From Holdemanella sp. MSK.7.32 (GTDB lineage: Bacteria; Bacillota_I; Bacilli_A; Erysipelotrichales; Erysipelotrichaceae), in contig NZ_JANFYN010000047.1 of NCBI RefSeq assembly GCF_024460475.1, positions 1 to 18,625 on the forward strand: a stretch of 18,625 nucleotides of DNA, read 5' to 3'. The translations under genes and the position numbers were made by a program. The stretch's first letter is position 1, and every line of letters begins with the position of its first letter. A model generated the notes under the pieces. It searched no databases. It worked only from the letters and a program-made list of their open reading frames with translations, and was not told the DNA's origin. Shown one piece after another: positions 7,904-15,658 of the stretch.

Positions 7904-7927
7904 AAAAAAAACCAGCTAAGCTGGTTT
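7904..7927 (-). terminator. intrinsic terminator of tRNA-Asn copy 2
   Basis: Identical stem (AAACCAGC/GCTGGTTT) and T-run to that of copy 1, offset by 207 bases. Confidence 0.85.
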
Positions 7928-7937
7928 CATAATCAAG

Positions 7938-8013
7938 TGGCGCCTGAAACAAGACTCGAACTTGTGACCTGCCGGTTAACAGCCGGATGCTCTACCGACT
8001 GAGCTATTCAGGC
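7938..8013 (-). tRNA. tRNA-Asn (anticodon GTT), copy 2
   Basis: The 76-base sequence is the same as copy 1, with the same anticodon GTT and encoded CCA. It lies 207 bases to the right with its own promoter and terminator, so it arose by tandem duplication of the whole transcription unit. Confidence 0.95.
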
Positions 8014-8040
8014 ATTTGCTTTTCACTTGACTGCCTGTAT

Positions 8041-8069
8041 ATAATACCAAAAGATGTTGTGTTATGCAA
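8041..8069 (-). promoter_or_regulatory. promoter of tRNA-Asn copy 2
   Basis: On the minus strand TTGCAT (8064-8069), 17 bases, TATTAT (8041-8046), the same boxes and spacing as copy 1 although the spacer sequence has diverged. Confidence 0.75.
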
Positions 8070-8120
8070 GTACTTTTTTTAAAATTGTGATATATTATTT
8101 TCTATATGGAGGGATGGACT

Positions 8121-8996
8121 ATGTTAGATGCGATTGTAATGGATATGGATGGAACTTTGTTGGATCCAAATAATAAAATTTTACCGGAAACAAAAGAGGC
8201 TTTAATTGCTTGTCAAAAGCAGGGGACAAAGCTTGTGCTTGCGAGTGGTAGAAGTTATACAAGATTACTTTCATATGCTAAAGAATTAGAGATGGATGTA
8301 TATGGTGGATATTTGTTAGAGGTAGATGGTATTGCATATTATGATGTTCAAAAGGATGAGCGTCATGTTTTAAAACAGATGTATAAGGAAGATGTTGAGC
8401 CTGTTTTTGCGTATTTGATGCATAAAAATTGTGAGACAATGGCTGTATTTAATGATGGATTATTTGATTATATTCCAGATCATATAATGGAAAAGAAAAA
8501 GGCATTAAGAAATGCACAAGAATATCCAAAGGATTTTCCTTGGACGGGTGGTCCTTGGTCTTGGCTTGCGGATATGCGTGATGGATATCCTAAGATTACG
8601 TATATTAAGGATCTTAGTGAAATTCAATATCCTGTAAATAAGATTCAGACAATTGAGGATGAAGAGGTAACTACCCAATTGGCTTTGGATATTCAAAATG
8701 AATTTAAAGATCAATATGAAGTGTTCCGTACTTGTCCTAGAGAACTTGAAGTATTGCCTAAGGGATATAGTAAGGGAGCTACTTTAGTTCGTATGATGGA
8801 TATGTTTGGTTGGGATAAGGATAAAGTCTTCACATTTGGTGATGGCGAAAATGATGTGAGTATGTTTGGTGTTGTAACTCATAGTTTTGCGATGGGTCAG
8901 GCTATGGATTATGTAAAAGAAAAAGCAGCTCATGTGACCAAGTCCAATGTGGAACAGGGTATTGTAGCTGCTTTAAAGGATTTTAATATTTTGTGA
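8121..8996 (+). CDS. Cof-type HAD-IIB family hydrolase (sugar phosphatase-like)
   Basis: The 291-residue protein has all four HAD motifs: DMDGT at residues 8-12 (Asp8 nucleophile, Asp10 acid/base), Ser42 in ASGRS, Lys218 in SKG, and GDGENDVSM at 240-248 (Asp241 and Asp245 bind magnesium). The cap inserted between motifs II and III makes it the Cof/IIB type, usually phosphatases of sugar phosphates or related metabolites in the cytoplasm. An ATG at 8106 is in frame, but GGAGGG (8108-8113) lies after it and 7 bases before the ATG at 8121, so 8121 is the start. Its 3' end overlaps the convergent peptidase gene by 14 bases. Confidence 0.9.
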   Translation: MLDAIVMDMDGTLLDPNNKILPETKEALIACQKQGTKLVLASGRSYTRLLSYAKELEMDVYGGYLLEVDGIAYYDVQKDERHVLKQMYKEDVEPVFAYLMHKNCETMAVFNDGLFDYIPDHIMEKKKALRNAQEYPKDFPWTGGPWSWLADMRDGYPKITYIKDLSEIQYPVNKIQTIEDEEVTTQLALDIQNEFKDQYEVFRTCPRELEVLPKGYSKGATLVRMMDMFGWDKDKVFTFGDGENDVSMFGVVTHSFAMGQAMDYVKEKAAHVTKSNVEQGIVAALKDFNIL

Positions 8997-10020
8997 TATA
9001 GCTAACAACAAGCTTCATTGTGCTTTCTACACCATCATAGTGTGTTCTTTCCATTCCGTGGCTTGCATGAACACCAGGGCCAATCAAGGCTCCTTTGATG
9101 TCGTTACCACCGCGTAATGCGGCACTGACATCTGAACCATATTGTGGGTAGATATCAACGGCATAATTAAGCTTGTTTTCTTTTGATAGTTCAACTAGAC
9201 GTGTAATCATTTCGTAGTCGTATGGTCCGCTTGAATCTTTAGCACAGATAGAAACGTCTTGTTCCGTACAAGCAAGATCTGTACCGATGCATCCCATGTC
9301 TACGGCTAATAATTCTTCAACTTCTTCTGGAAGACAACTTGCTCCATGACCAACTTCTTCATATGTACTGAACATAATGACTAAGTCTCTTTGAGGTGTA
9401 ATGTTGTTGTCTTTTAAGTATTTTAGTACGCCCATTAAAGCTGTAGCTGAAATCTTATCGTCTAAGAATCTAGATTTAATGAATCCACTTTCTGTGATTT
9501 GTGTTTTTGTGTCAATACAAATGAAGTCTCCGTTGCAGATACCTAATTTTTCAACATCTGCTTTTGAGTGTACAACTTCGTCGATACGAACTTCCATCGT
9601 ATCGTCTTTTCTTTCTAATGTAGAAGCATCTGGATATACGTGAACGCTTGGTGAACAAGAAAGAATGGTTCCTGTATATACCTTTCCATCACGAGTATAG
9701 ATCTTACAATATTCTCCGTCTAATGTTGGTAAGCATGGGCCTCCGACTTTAGTAATGGCAAGTTTTCCATTGTCTTTGATGGAACGAACCATAAGTCCTA
9801 ATGTATCTAAGTGAGCACTCAATCCTAATGTGTGTTCAGAATCTTTTCCGTCTACATAGATTAATAAGTTTCCTTTTTGGTTACGACCTGTTGTATAGCC
9901 TAATTTTTTAGCTTCTTCGTCCATGAAATCGATGGCTCTTTTTGTGTAGCCTGTTGGTGAATCAATATTCAAAATTTGTTTGGCGATGTCACAGACATAT
10001 TCTTTATCAAATGGTTGCAT
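8983..10020 (-). CDS. M42 family metallopeptidase (glutamyl aminopeptidase-like)
   Basis: The 345-residue protein has the M42 ligand pattern: His70 and Asp72 in SAHLDTLG, Asp187 in RFLDDK, the catalytic Glu221 with Glu222 in TYEEVGHGA, Asp241 in VDMG, and His321 in ASHGMERTH. Members are large-ring cytosolic aminopeptidases with two metals, some annotated as cellulases by mistake. Exact peptide preference cannot be read from the sequence. The site AGGAGGAG lies 9 bases before the ATG. A TTGTTT/TATAAT promoter with 18-base spacing precedes it. It overlaps the tail of the HAD gene by 14 bases and is divergent from the gene at 10131. Confidence 0.9.
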   Translation of the reverse strand: MQPFDKEYVCDIAKQILNIDSPTGYTKRAIDFMDEEAKKLGYTTGRNQKGNLLIYVDGKDSEHTLGLSAHLDTLGLMVRSIKDNGKLAITKVGGPCLPTLDGEYCKIYTRDGKVYTGTILSCSPSVHVYPDASTLERKDDTMEVRIDEVVHSKADVEKLGICNGDFICIDTKTQITESGFIKSRFLDDKISATALMGVLKYLKDNNITPQRDLVIMFSTYEEVGHGASCLPEEVEELLAVDMGCIGTDLACTEQDVSICAKDSSGPYDYEMITRLVELSKENKLNYAVDIYPQYGSDVSAALRGGNDIKGALIGPGVHASHGMERTHYDGVESTMKLVVSYITKY

Positions 10021-10043
10021 ATTTTAAAACTCCTCCTGTATGT

Positions 10044-10073
10044 ATTATACGCTTTTATACAAATTCTAAACAA
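10044..10073 (-). promoter_or_regulatory. promoter of the M42 peptidase gene
   Basis: On the minus strand TTGTTT (10068-10073), 18 bases, TATAAT (10044-10049), about 24 bases before the start codon. Confidence 0.6.
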
Positions 10074-10130
10074 TGTATTCAACTTTTTTTTTCACTTTGT
10101 GCTATTGTACAAGAAAAGGAGGCTAATAGT

Positions 10131-10601
10131 ATGGAATTAAATGTAAGAAAAGAAAATTTAAGGAATTTGTTTAAACAGTTTCAAGTGGAACATAATGAGA
10201 ATTGTAAGACAGTATTTATTGATAATAATGATGAACAATTAGAAAACTATTTAAATGAATCAAATACGGTATATTTACATATGGTGGATTATGAAATAAA
10301 ACATCTTGACTTGAGTAAAGTAAATACAATATTTGTGAATAAAGAGTATGCGAGTAAATTAGAAAATGGAATTCAGGATGAACAAAGAATTCTAGAACTA
10401 CTCTTAAATAAATATCCAAATCTTAGAGTTGTATTAATTACCGATAAAAAGGGTGCTTATTATAAAGATAAGGACATGATGATTTACCAGAAAGAATTGG
10501 TCTCTAATTTTGATAAAGATTTGTTCTTAGTTAAATATATGGCTTCAGAATTAAAGGGAAATTCAGAAATGACATCTCTATATCGAGGTGTGAATCAGTA
10601 A
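10131..10601 (+). CDS. small hypothetical protein
   Basis: The 156-residue protein starts at an ATG with AAAGGAGG (10115-10122) 8 bases upstream; the longer frame from 9942 is antisense to the peptidase gene and is rejected. It is soluble, with no signal or membrane segment. The stretch NTIFVNKEYASKLENG followed by RVVLITDKKGAYYKDKD faintly resembles the strand and glycine loop region of PfkB-family sugar kinases, but it is half the size of such kinases and lacks their catalytic GAGD motif, so it would not be an active kinase. I do not recognise the family. An extended -10 (TGC TATTGT, 10100-10108) precedes it. It ends just before the probable non-coding RNA. Confidence 0.75.
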   Translation: MELNVRKENLRNLFKQFQVEHNENCKTVFIDNNDEQLENYLNESNTVYLHMVDYEIKHLDLSKVNTIFVNKEYASKLENGIQDEQRILELLLNKYPNLRVVLITDKKGAYYKDKDMMIYQKELVSNFDKDLFLVKYMASELKGNSEMTSLYRGVNQ

Positions 10602-10611
10602 TATAAATATA

Positions 10612-10915
10612 GAAAAGACTACTAGATATGTTAGATTTTTTAAGACAATATTAACTTGAATTTACGTACGTCTTTGAAAAAAAGACTTTGGGAGAGATCA
10701 ATCCAATGAAAATAACCTGCCATATCTAGTAGCAATTTCAATTATAAATGTCCAATGTGAAAAAGACATTAACTCTCAAAACTTTTTGAAAAAACTTAAA
10801 ATTAACCTATGATGATGTTGAATAATGCCTTTTGCGGTGCAAAGGTGAAATATAACTTAAAAATATAAAATCTGCTTTATATAAAGTGTATGCTGGGAGC
10901 ATACACTTTTATTTT
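10612..10915 (+). ncRNA. candidate structured non-coding RNA upstream of cas9
   Basis: No reading frame of note fills the 392 bases between 10602 and 10993. The sequence folds well. CTACTAGATATG (10619-10630) is the exact complement of CATATCTAGTAG (10721-10732), enclosing a further hairpin GTCTTT/AAAGAC (about 10669-10685). AATGTC/GACATT follows (about 10747-10770), then CCTTT(T)GC/GCAAAGG near 10830-10847, and finally the 12-base terminator stem at 10883-10909. A TATAAA at 10602-10607 could be a -10 box. I see no match to tmRNA, RNase P, SRP or riboswitch signatures I know, and no anti-repeat. A 6S-like role is possible but unproven. The 5' end is a guess. Confidence 0.45.
10883..10915 (+). 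terminator. strong intrinsic terminator upstream of cas9
   Basis: AAAGTGTATGCT (10883-10894), loop GGG, AGCATACACTTT (10898-10909) form a perfect 12-base stem followed by a T-rich run. It isolates cas9 from transcription entering from the left and ends the candidate RNA. Confidence 0.85.
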
Positions 10916-10949
10916 TATATAGAAATTAATAGGAAACGGCTTTTATAAG

Positions 10950-10958
10950 TGATATAAT
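10950..10958 (+). promoter_or_regulatory. extended -10 promoter of cas9
   Basis: TGA followed by TATAAT (10953-10958). No good -35 box lies 16-18 bases upstream, so it relies on the extended -10. The leader to the cas9 ATG is about 28 bases. Confidence 0.6.
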
Positions 10959-10993
10959 GCATATAACACAATCACTTTATGGAGGGCATTGCA

Positions 10994-13900
10994 ATGGATA
11001 ATAAGTATGTATTAGGCTTAGACATAGGAATTAGTAGCTGCGGGTATGGAGTTATAGATCTTGAAACAGGTAAATTCGTAGACTATGGAGTACGTTTGTT
11101 TAAAGAAGGTACAGCAGAAGAGAATGAGAAGCGTAGAGGTGCTAGAAGCCGAAGACGTTTGACTTCAAGACGTCATACTCGAATTATGGATATGCAAAAA
11201 TTGTTGAAGGAAAACGGCATAATGTCAGATGACTATCATCCTTTGCAGAATGTATATGAATTGCGTTGTAAAGGATTGAATGAAAAATTGACAAATGACG
11301 AATTAACGGCAGCTATTTTACATATAACAAAACACAGAGGTAGTGTTATTGAAACTGTAGAAGAAGATGCAAAAAAGAGTGATGACGAATTAAGTTTAAA
11401 GGCTACTTTACAGCATAATGAGCAGTTGATTAAACAAGGAAAATATATTTGTCAAATTCAATTGGATAATTTAAACAATAAGGATCATATTCGTGGACAT
11501 GAAAATAATTTCTCAACAAAAGATTATGTAAACGAATTGAATGAGATATTACATCACCAGGAATTAGATGAACAACTTATTAATAAGATTATTGATATAG
11601 TTGCGCGTAGAAGAGCTTATTATGAGGGGCCTGGAAGTGAAAAATCACCGACACCATATGGACGATTTATAGAAGTTGATGGGCAAATTAAAGAAATAGA
11701 TTTGATTGAAAAAATGCGTGGGAAATGTAGCGTATTTCCAGATGAACTAAGAGCTCCTAAAATGGCGGTAACAGCAGACTTGTTTAATTTCTTAAATGAT
11801 ATGAATAATTTAACAGTAGATGGTAATAAGTTATGTCCAGAGGAGAAGAAGGGAATTTTAACTATAGTTAGTCAGAAAGGAAATATTACTTTACGTCAAT
11901 TGGCAAAAGAATTAAATGTGAATGAAGTTGATATTAAAGGCTATCGTATAGACAAAAATCAGAAGGCTATTTTTACTGAGTTCAAGGGATATAAGAAAAT
12001 TAAATCAATTTTAGAAAAAGAAGGATATTCAATTTCATTAAATGATTATGAAATGCTAGATAGAATTATTGAAATTCTTACGAATAAAAAGGGTATACAA
12101 GAAAGAAAAGATTATTTGTATCATTTGGAGTATAGACTTTCTGATTCAGTGGTAGATACTTTAGCAAATACAACAGGAATAACAGGCTATCATTCATTAT
12201 CTTTTAAAGCATTGAATTTATTAAACAAAGAATTGTTTGAATCTGAAATGAATCAAATGCAATTATTACATGAATTAAAATTATTTGATAAGAATCGTGT
12301 TTCTCATAAAGGTAAAAAGAATATTGAATCTAATCCAGAAGCTATCTTATCTCCAGTGGCGAAGAGAGCACAAAATGAAACTTTTAAAGTTGTAAATGCA
12401 TTGAGGAAGAAATATGGAGAATTCGATTCCATTGTTGTTGAGATGACTCGTGATAAGAATACAGATGAACAGAAAAAGAGAATTAGTAACTACCAAAAAA
12501 ATCGAGAGAATGGATCTAAAGAAATGGATAAATTTTTGAATGAAAAGGGGTATGATCCAACAAAAATTAATGGAAAAACAAGAATGAAAATTAGTTTATA
12601 TTTGCAACAAGGAGGCAAGAGTGCATATACTTTTGAACCTTTAGATTTAAATCGAGTTATTAAAGATCCAAAGTATACAGAAATTGATCATATTATTCCA
12701 ATCTCTATATCATTAGATGATTCTCAAAATAATAAAGTTTTAGCATTACATTCAGAAAATCAGGTGAAAGGTAATTTGACTCCTTTTATGGCATATGCAG
12801 CTAATAAATTTAATGGAATGGGATGTAGTTATTCAGAATTTAAGACAAATGTTCTTTCTAATAAAGAAATTCCATACAAAAAGAAATTAAATTTACTAAA
12901 TGAAGAAAATATTACGAAAGAAGAAGTTGCTAAAAAATTTATTAATAGAAATCTAGTGGACACAAGTTACGCTTGTCGAGTTGTATTAAATACACTGTCA
13001 GATTATTTTAAAGATAATGAGATTGATACAAAAGTTCATATAATAAACGGTAGAGTTACGGATTTATTCAGAAAGAAGATTCATTTGGAAAAAGATCGTG
13101 ATGAAAACTATTTACACCATGCGGTGGATGCATTAATTGTAGCTTCTGTAAAAAAAATGAACTTGTTGAACGAATATCTTCTTAAACAAGAACATGATTT
13201 CAACGATTTATATAATGAAGAAACGGGAGAAATCATTACAATTCCTGATGATAAAGTATTCTATGATGAAAGGTATATTCAATATATTGTGAATTTGAAA
13301 ACATTGTTTGAAGAAAGTAGTAAGTATTATAATCATGTAATAGATAAAGAGAATATGTGTTTTAATCCAATTAAGATTTCTCATAAGGTGAATACAAAGC
13401 CAAATCGTCAGATTGCAGACGAAACTATCTACAGTACAAGGAGTGTAGATGGAACGGATTATTTGATTGAAAAAATCCCTAATATTTATGATCCAAAAGA
13501 CAAGAAATGTATTCGCTTAATTCAAGATATCTTAAATGGAGAAGATGAAAAATATTTAATGGCAAAGCATGATCCACAGACATTCGATTTAATTAGAGAC
13601 ATTGTGAAATATCATTATGAACAATTTAAATCAGATTCAAAAATGTATAAAGCATCTAAGAAAAAAGGTGAAGAAATTATTACTTTAGTTGGAGAAAATC
13701 CTTTGACAAAATATAAGGAAGAAAATGGTGCTGTACGTAAATATTCTAAGAAGGGAAATGGGCCTGAAATTATTTCGATGAAATATGAGAGTGAAAAACT
13801 AGGCAATCATTTAGATATTTCTTCAAACTATCAAACAAATAATAAAAAAGTTATTTTGAAACAAATTAAACCATATAGAACAGATTTCTATCAATGCGAA

Positions 13901-14347
13901 GATGGTAAATTTAGATTTGTTACTGTTCGATATACAAATGTTTCATATCATAAAGCAAAAGGAATGTATGTGATTGATGAACAATGGTATAAGCAGGAAA
14001 AAGCCAATAAAAAGATAAAAGACACAGATAAATTCTTGTTCTCAATGCATAGGGATGAATTGATTGGTATAAAGAAAAAAGAAGGTAATTCATATATTTA
14101 TGATTTATCAACAGAAAAAGGTGGAGATAAATACTATTATGATGGAACAAGTGTTGAGATATTGAAGTATACTGCAACGAATGATGACAGTACTAATACT
14201 ATAGAAATTAAACCTATATATACATATTGTAAAAAACAATTGAGACAGGGAGTAACTTCAGTTGAGAATGTATGTAAATATGCCACAGATGTATTAGGAA
14301 ATCTATACGAAGTGAAGGATAATAAGTTGAAATTGGAATTTAAATAG
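10994..14347 (+). CDS. cas9: CRISPR-associated endonuclease Cas9, compact type II-A
   Basis: The 1117-residue protein cuts both strands of DNA matched by crRNA:tracrRNA. RuvC-I is LGLDIG with Asp10; an Arg-rich bridge helix spans about 47-63 (RRGARSRRR); RuvC-II has Glu483 in VVEMTRDKN; HNH has Asp565-His566 in EIDHIIP followed by SENQVKGNLTPF; RuvC-III is HHAVDA with His709 and Asp712. All catalytic residues are present. Length and motifs such as FINRNLVDT, and the C-terminal YATDVLGNLYEVK, resemble S. thermophilus CRISPR1 Cas9 (1121 aa) and S. aureus Cas9, not the 1370-residue S. pyogenes type. GGAGGG (10981-10986) lies 7 bases before the ATG at 10994; the in-frame ATG at 10979 precedes that site. 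The PAM is unknown; the PAM-reading region near 1075-1095 (CKKQLRQG) differs in detail from the known enzymes. Confidence 0.97.
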   Translation: MDNKYVLGLDIGISSCGYGVIDLETGKFVDYGVRLFKEGTAEENEKRRGARSRRRLTSRRHTRIMDMQKLLKENGIMSDDYHPLQNVYELRCKGLNEKLTNDELTAAILHITKHRGSVIETVEEDAKKSDDELSLKATLQHNEQLIKQGKYICQIQLDNLNNKDHIRGHENNFSTKDYVNELNEILHHQELDEQLINKIIDIVARRRAYYEGPGSEKSPTPYGRFIEVDGQIKEIDLIEKMRGKCSVFPDELRAPKMAVTADLFNFLNDMNNLTVDGNKLCPEEKKGILTIVSQKGNITLRQLAKELNVNEVDIKGYRIDKNQKAIFTEFKGYKKIKSILEKEGYSISLNDYEMLDRIIEILTNKKGIQERKDYLYHLEYRLSDSVVDTLANTTGITGYHSLSFKALNLLNKELFESEMNQMQLLHELKLFDKNRVSHKGKKNIESNPEAILSPVAKRAQNETFKVVNALRKKYGEFDSIVVEMTRDKNTDEQKKRISNYQKNRENGSKEMDKFLNEKGYDPTKINGKTRMKISLYLQQGGKSAYTFEPLDLNRVIKDPKYTEIDHIIPISISLDDSQNNKVLALHSENQVKGNLTPFMAYAANKFNGMGCSYSEFKTNVLSNKEIPYKKKLNLLNEENITKEEVAKKFINRNLVDTSYACRVVLNTLSDYFKDNEIDTKVHIINGRVTDLFRKKIHLEKDRDENYLHHAVDALIVASVKKMNLLNEYLLKQEHDFNDLYNEETGEIITIPDDKVFYDERYIQYIVNLKTLFEESSKYYNHVIDKENMCFNPIKISHKVNTKPNRQIADETIYSTRSVDGTDYLIEKIPNIYDPKDKKCIRLIQDILNGEDEKYLMAKHDPQTFDLIRDIVKYHYEQFKSDSKMYKASKKKGEEIITLVGENPLTKYKEENGAVRKYSKKGNGPEIISMKYESEKLGNHLDISSNYQTNNKKVILKQIKPYRTDFYQCEDGKFRFVTVRYTNVSYHKAKGMYVIDEQWYKQEKANKKIKDTDKFLFSMHRDELIGIKKKEGNSYIYDLSTEKGGDKYYYDGTSVEILKYTATNDDSTNTIEIKPIYTYCKKQLRQGVTSVENVCKYATDVLGNLYEVKDNKLKLEFK

Positions 14348-14355
14348 AGTATACT
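14327..14355 (+). promoter_or_regulatory. tracrRNA promoter inside the 3' end of cas9
   Basis: TTGAAA (14327-14332), exactly 17 bases, TATACT (14350-14355). The -35 box is within cas9 codons and the -10 box is just past its stop. The predicted start near 14362 falls at the first base of the anti-repeat, which supports it strongly. Confidence 0.8.
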
Positions 14356-14361
14356 GAAGGT

Positions 14362-14445
14362 GGTTATATTCTAGCAAAAATTTTTATGACCTAACAAAAC
14401 AAGGGTTTATCCCGGATTCGGCTCTTCGGAGCCTTTTCTTTTACC
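14362..14445 (+). ncRNA. tracrRNA
   Basis: Bases 14363-14400 are complementary to the array repeat. Repeat bases 1-9 pair with 14392-14400 (9 pairs). A bulge of one repeat base faces three tracr bases (14389-14391). Repeat bases 11-30 then pair with 14369-14388 (20 pairs, two of them G-U). After the anti-repeat come a nexus-like hairpin GGG-TTTAT-CCC (14403-14413) and a stem GGCTC-TTCG-GAGCC (14420-14433) followed by TTTTCTTTT, the intrinsic terminator. It directs RNase III processing of the array transcript and anchors crRNA in Cas9. It lies between cas9 and cas1 on the same strand. The 3' end is estimated from the U-tract; a second T-run ends at 14451. Confidence 0.92.
14420..14442 (+). terminator. 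tracrRNA terminator
   Basis: A five-base stem GGCTC/GAGCC with a UUCG tetraloop (14420-14433) is followed by TTTTCTTTT. The hairpin also serves as the 3' stem of the tracrRNA. Bases AAGGGT (14401-14406) could alternatively pair with ACCCTT (14443-14448). Confidence 0.8.
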
Positions 14446-14451
14446 CTTTTT

Positions 14452-15345
14452 ATGGGCTATAGAGTTATATATATTGAAAAATGTGAGTATTTGAGACTAT
14501 ATTTAGATAATTTGAAAGTGGAAATTAAAAATGACACTTTATTGATTCCGGTTTCAGATATTCAAATTCTAGTGATTGATAATTATCAGTCTAATTTGAG
14601 TGTGCCTTTAATTAATAAATTAACAGATAATAATGTATGTACCATCATTTGTGGAGTGGATCATTTACCAAAAAGCTATATATTGCCGATGAATGGACAT
14701 TTTTCAAGTAGTGGAAATATTTCAAAACAGATTTGTTGGGATTCAAAACGTAAAGAAGATTTACATGCTATGATTGTAAAAATGAAGATTTTAAATCAAA
14801 TTGAAATATTGAAGGTTAATAATAAAGATTTTGAAGTGGAAAAGAAGTTGTATGAATTTGTAGATAGTGTTGTTTCTGGAGATAAAACGAACAGAGAAGG
14901 CTTGGCTGCAAAAATGTATTTTAGAGAACTTTTTGGTCATGATTTTATTCGCTTTGAAGAAGATGTGATAAATGCTGGATTAAATTATGGTTATGCTATA
15001 TTTAGATCTTTAATAACATCGATTATTGTAGCAAAGGGCTATATTGCTAATATAGGAATTTTTCACAAAGGCAAGCAAAATATGTTTAACTTGAGTGATG
15101 ATATTATAGAAGTGTTTAGGCCAATAGTGGATCATTATGTTTATAACAATATGATGGATGATATTATTTTTAAACAATCTCATAGAGAAACTTTAATACA
15201 ATTGACAAACAAGAAAATCATGATTGATGGAAGAAAACAAACAATAGCAAATGCAATTAGTTTTTATCTAGATTCTATATTTAATTATTTAGATGGTGAA
15301 GCAGATTCCATTTTGTATCCATTACCAGTAATATATGATATATGA
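14452..15345 (+). CDS. cas1: CRISPR-associated integrase Cas1 (type II-A)
   Basis: The 297-residue protein has the Cas1 metal ligands Glu149 in TNREGLAAKMYF, His205 in GIFHKG and Glu220 in DDIIEVFRPIVD, and the usual N-terminal beta domain (MGYRVIYIEKCEYLRL) used for dimerisation. With Cas2 it forms the integrase that inserts new spacers next to the leader; in type II-A Cas9 and Csn2 assist. The ATG at 14452 follows directly on a T-run after the tracrRNA terminator, and no Shine-Dalgarno sequence is visible, which is odd for this gene-set. Its mRNA must come from read-through of that terminator or an unseen start within it. The stop overlaps cas2 by 11 bases. Confidence 0.95.
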   Translation: MGYRVIYIEKCEYLRLYLDNLKVEIKNDTLLIPVSDIQILVIDNYQSNLSVPLINKLTDNNVCTIICGVDHLPKSYILPMNGHFSSSGNISKQICWDSKRKEDLHAMIVKMKILNQIEILKVNNKDFEVEKKLYEFVDSVVSGDKTNREGLAAKMYFRELFGHDFIRFEEDVINAGLNYGYAIFRSLITSIIVAKGYIANIGIFHKGKQNMFNLSDDIIEVFRPIVDHYVYNNMMDDIIFKQSHRETLIQLTNKKIMIDGRKQTIANAISFYLDSIFNYLDGEADSILYPLPVIYDI

Positions 15346-15658
15346 TTTTATGCGATTAATATTATTTTTTGATTTACCCGTGGTATCTAAAGAAGATAGA
15401 AGAATTTATGCAACATTTAGAAAATATCTAATTAAAAATGGATATATTATGATGCAGTATTCGGTGTATTGTAAAATATTTGCAAATCGTGAAGCAGCAG
15501 TAAAACATGTGAGTATTTTACAAAGAAACGTTCCTCAAAAGGGACAAATACGAATTCTATTGGTTACAGAAAAGCAGTATGCAAAGATTGAAATAATAGT
15601 TGGTGGTAAATCAAATCAAGAACAAGTCGTGAACAGCGATGCATTTATAAAATTATGA
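15335..15658 (+). CDS. cas2: CRISPR-associated protein Cas2
   Basis: The 107-residue protein has the ferredoxin-like Cas2 core: MRLILFFDLPV (strand 1 with the conserved Asp), RRIYATFRKYLIKNGY, YSVYCKI, and VTEKQYAKIEIIVGG. It bridges two Cas1 dimers in the spacer-integration complex. The ATG at 15335 lies inside cas1 and gives the leader MIYDF before MRLILFF; homologues have a similar short extension, so it is preferred to the ATG at 15350. No ribosome site is seen, so it is probably translated by coupling to cas1. It overlaps csn2 by four bases (ATGA). Confidence 0.93.
   Translation: MIYDFMRLILFFDLPVVSKEDRRIYATFRKYLIKNGYIMMQYSVYCKIFANREAAVKHVSILQRNVPQKGQIRILLVTEKQYAKIEIIVGGKSNQEQVVNSDAFIKL

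Noticed and set aside
9942..10130. Upstream extension of the small gene at 10131
   Set aside because: It runs antisense through the start of the M42 peptidase gene and its promoter; the ATG at 10131 has a strong ribosome site.
10131..10601. PfkB-type sugar kinase
   Set aside because: Only a short stretch looks similar; the protein is half the size and lacks the GAGD catalytic motif.
10619..10732. A MITE with 12-base terminal inverted repeats
   Set aside because: No target-site duplication is visible at the ends and no second copy occurs in the window; an RNA stem fits better with the nearby hairpins and terminator. Not fully excluded.
10602..10993. A second tracrRNA upstream of cas9, as in S. 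pyogenes
   Set aside because: No stretch there is complementary to the repeat; the clear anti-repeat is at 14363-14400.
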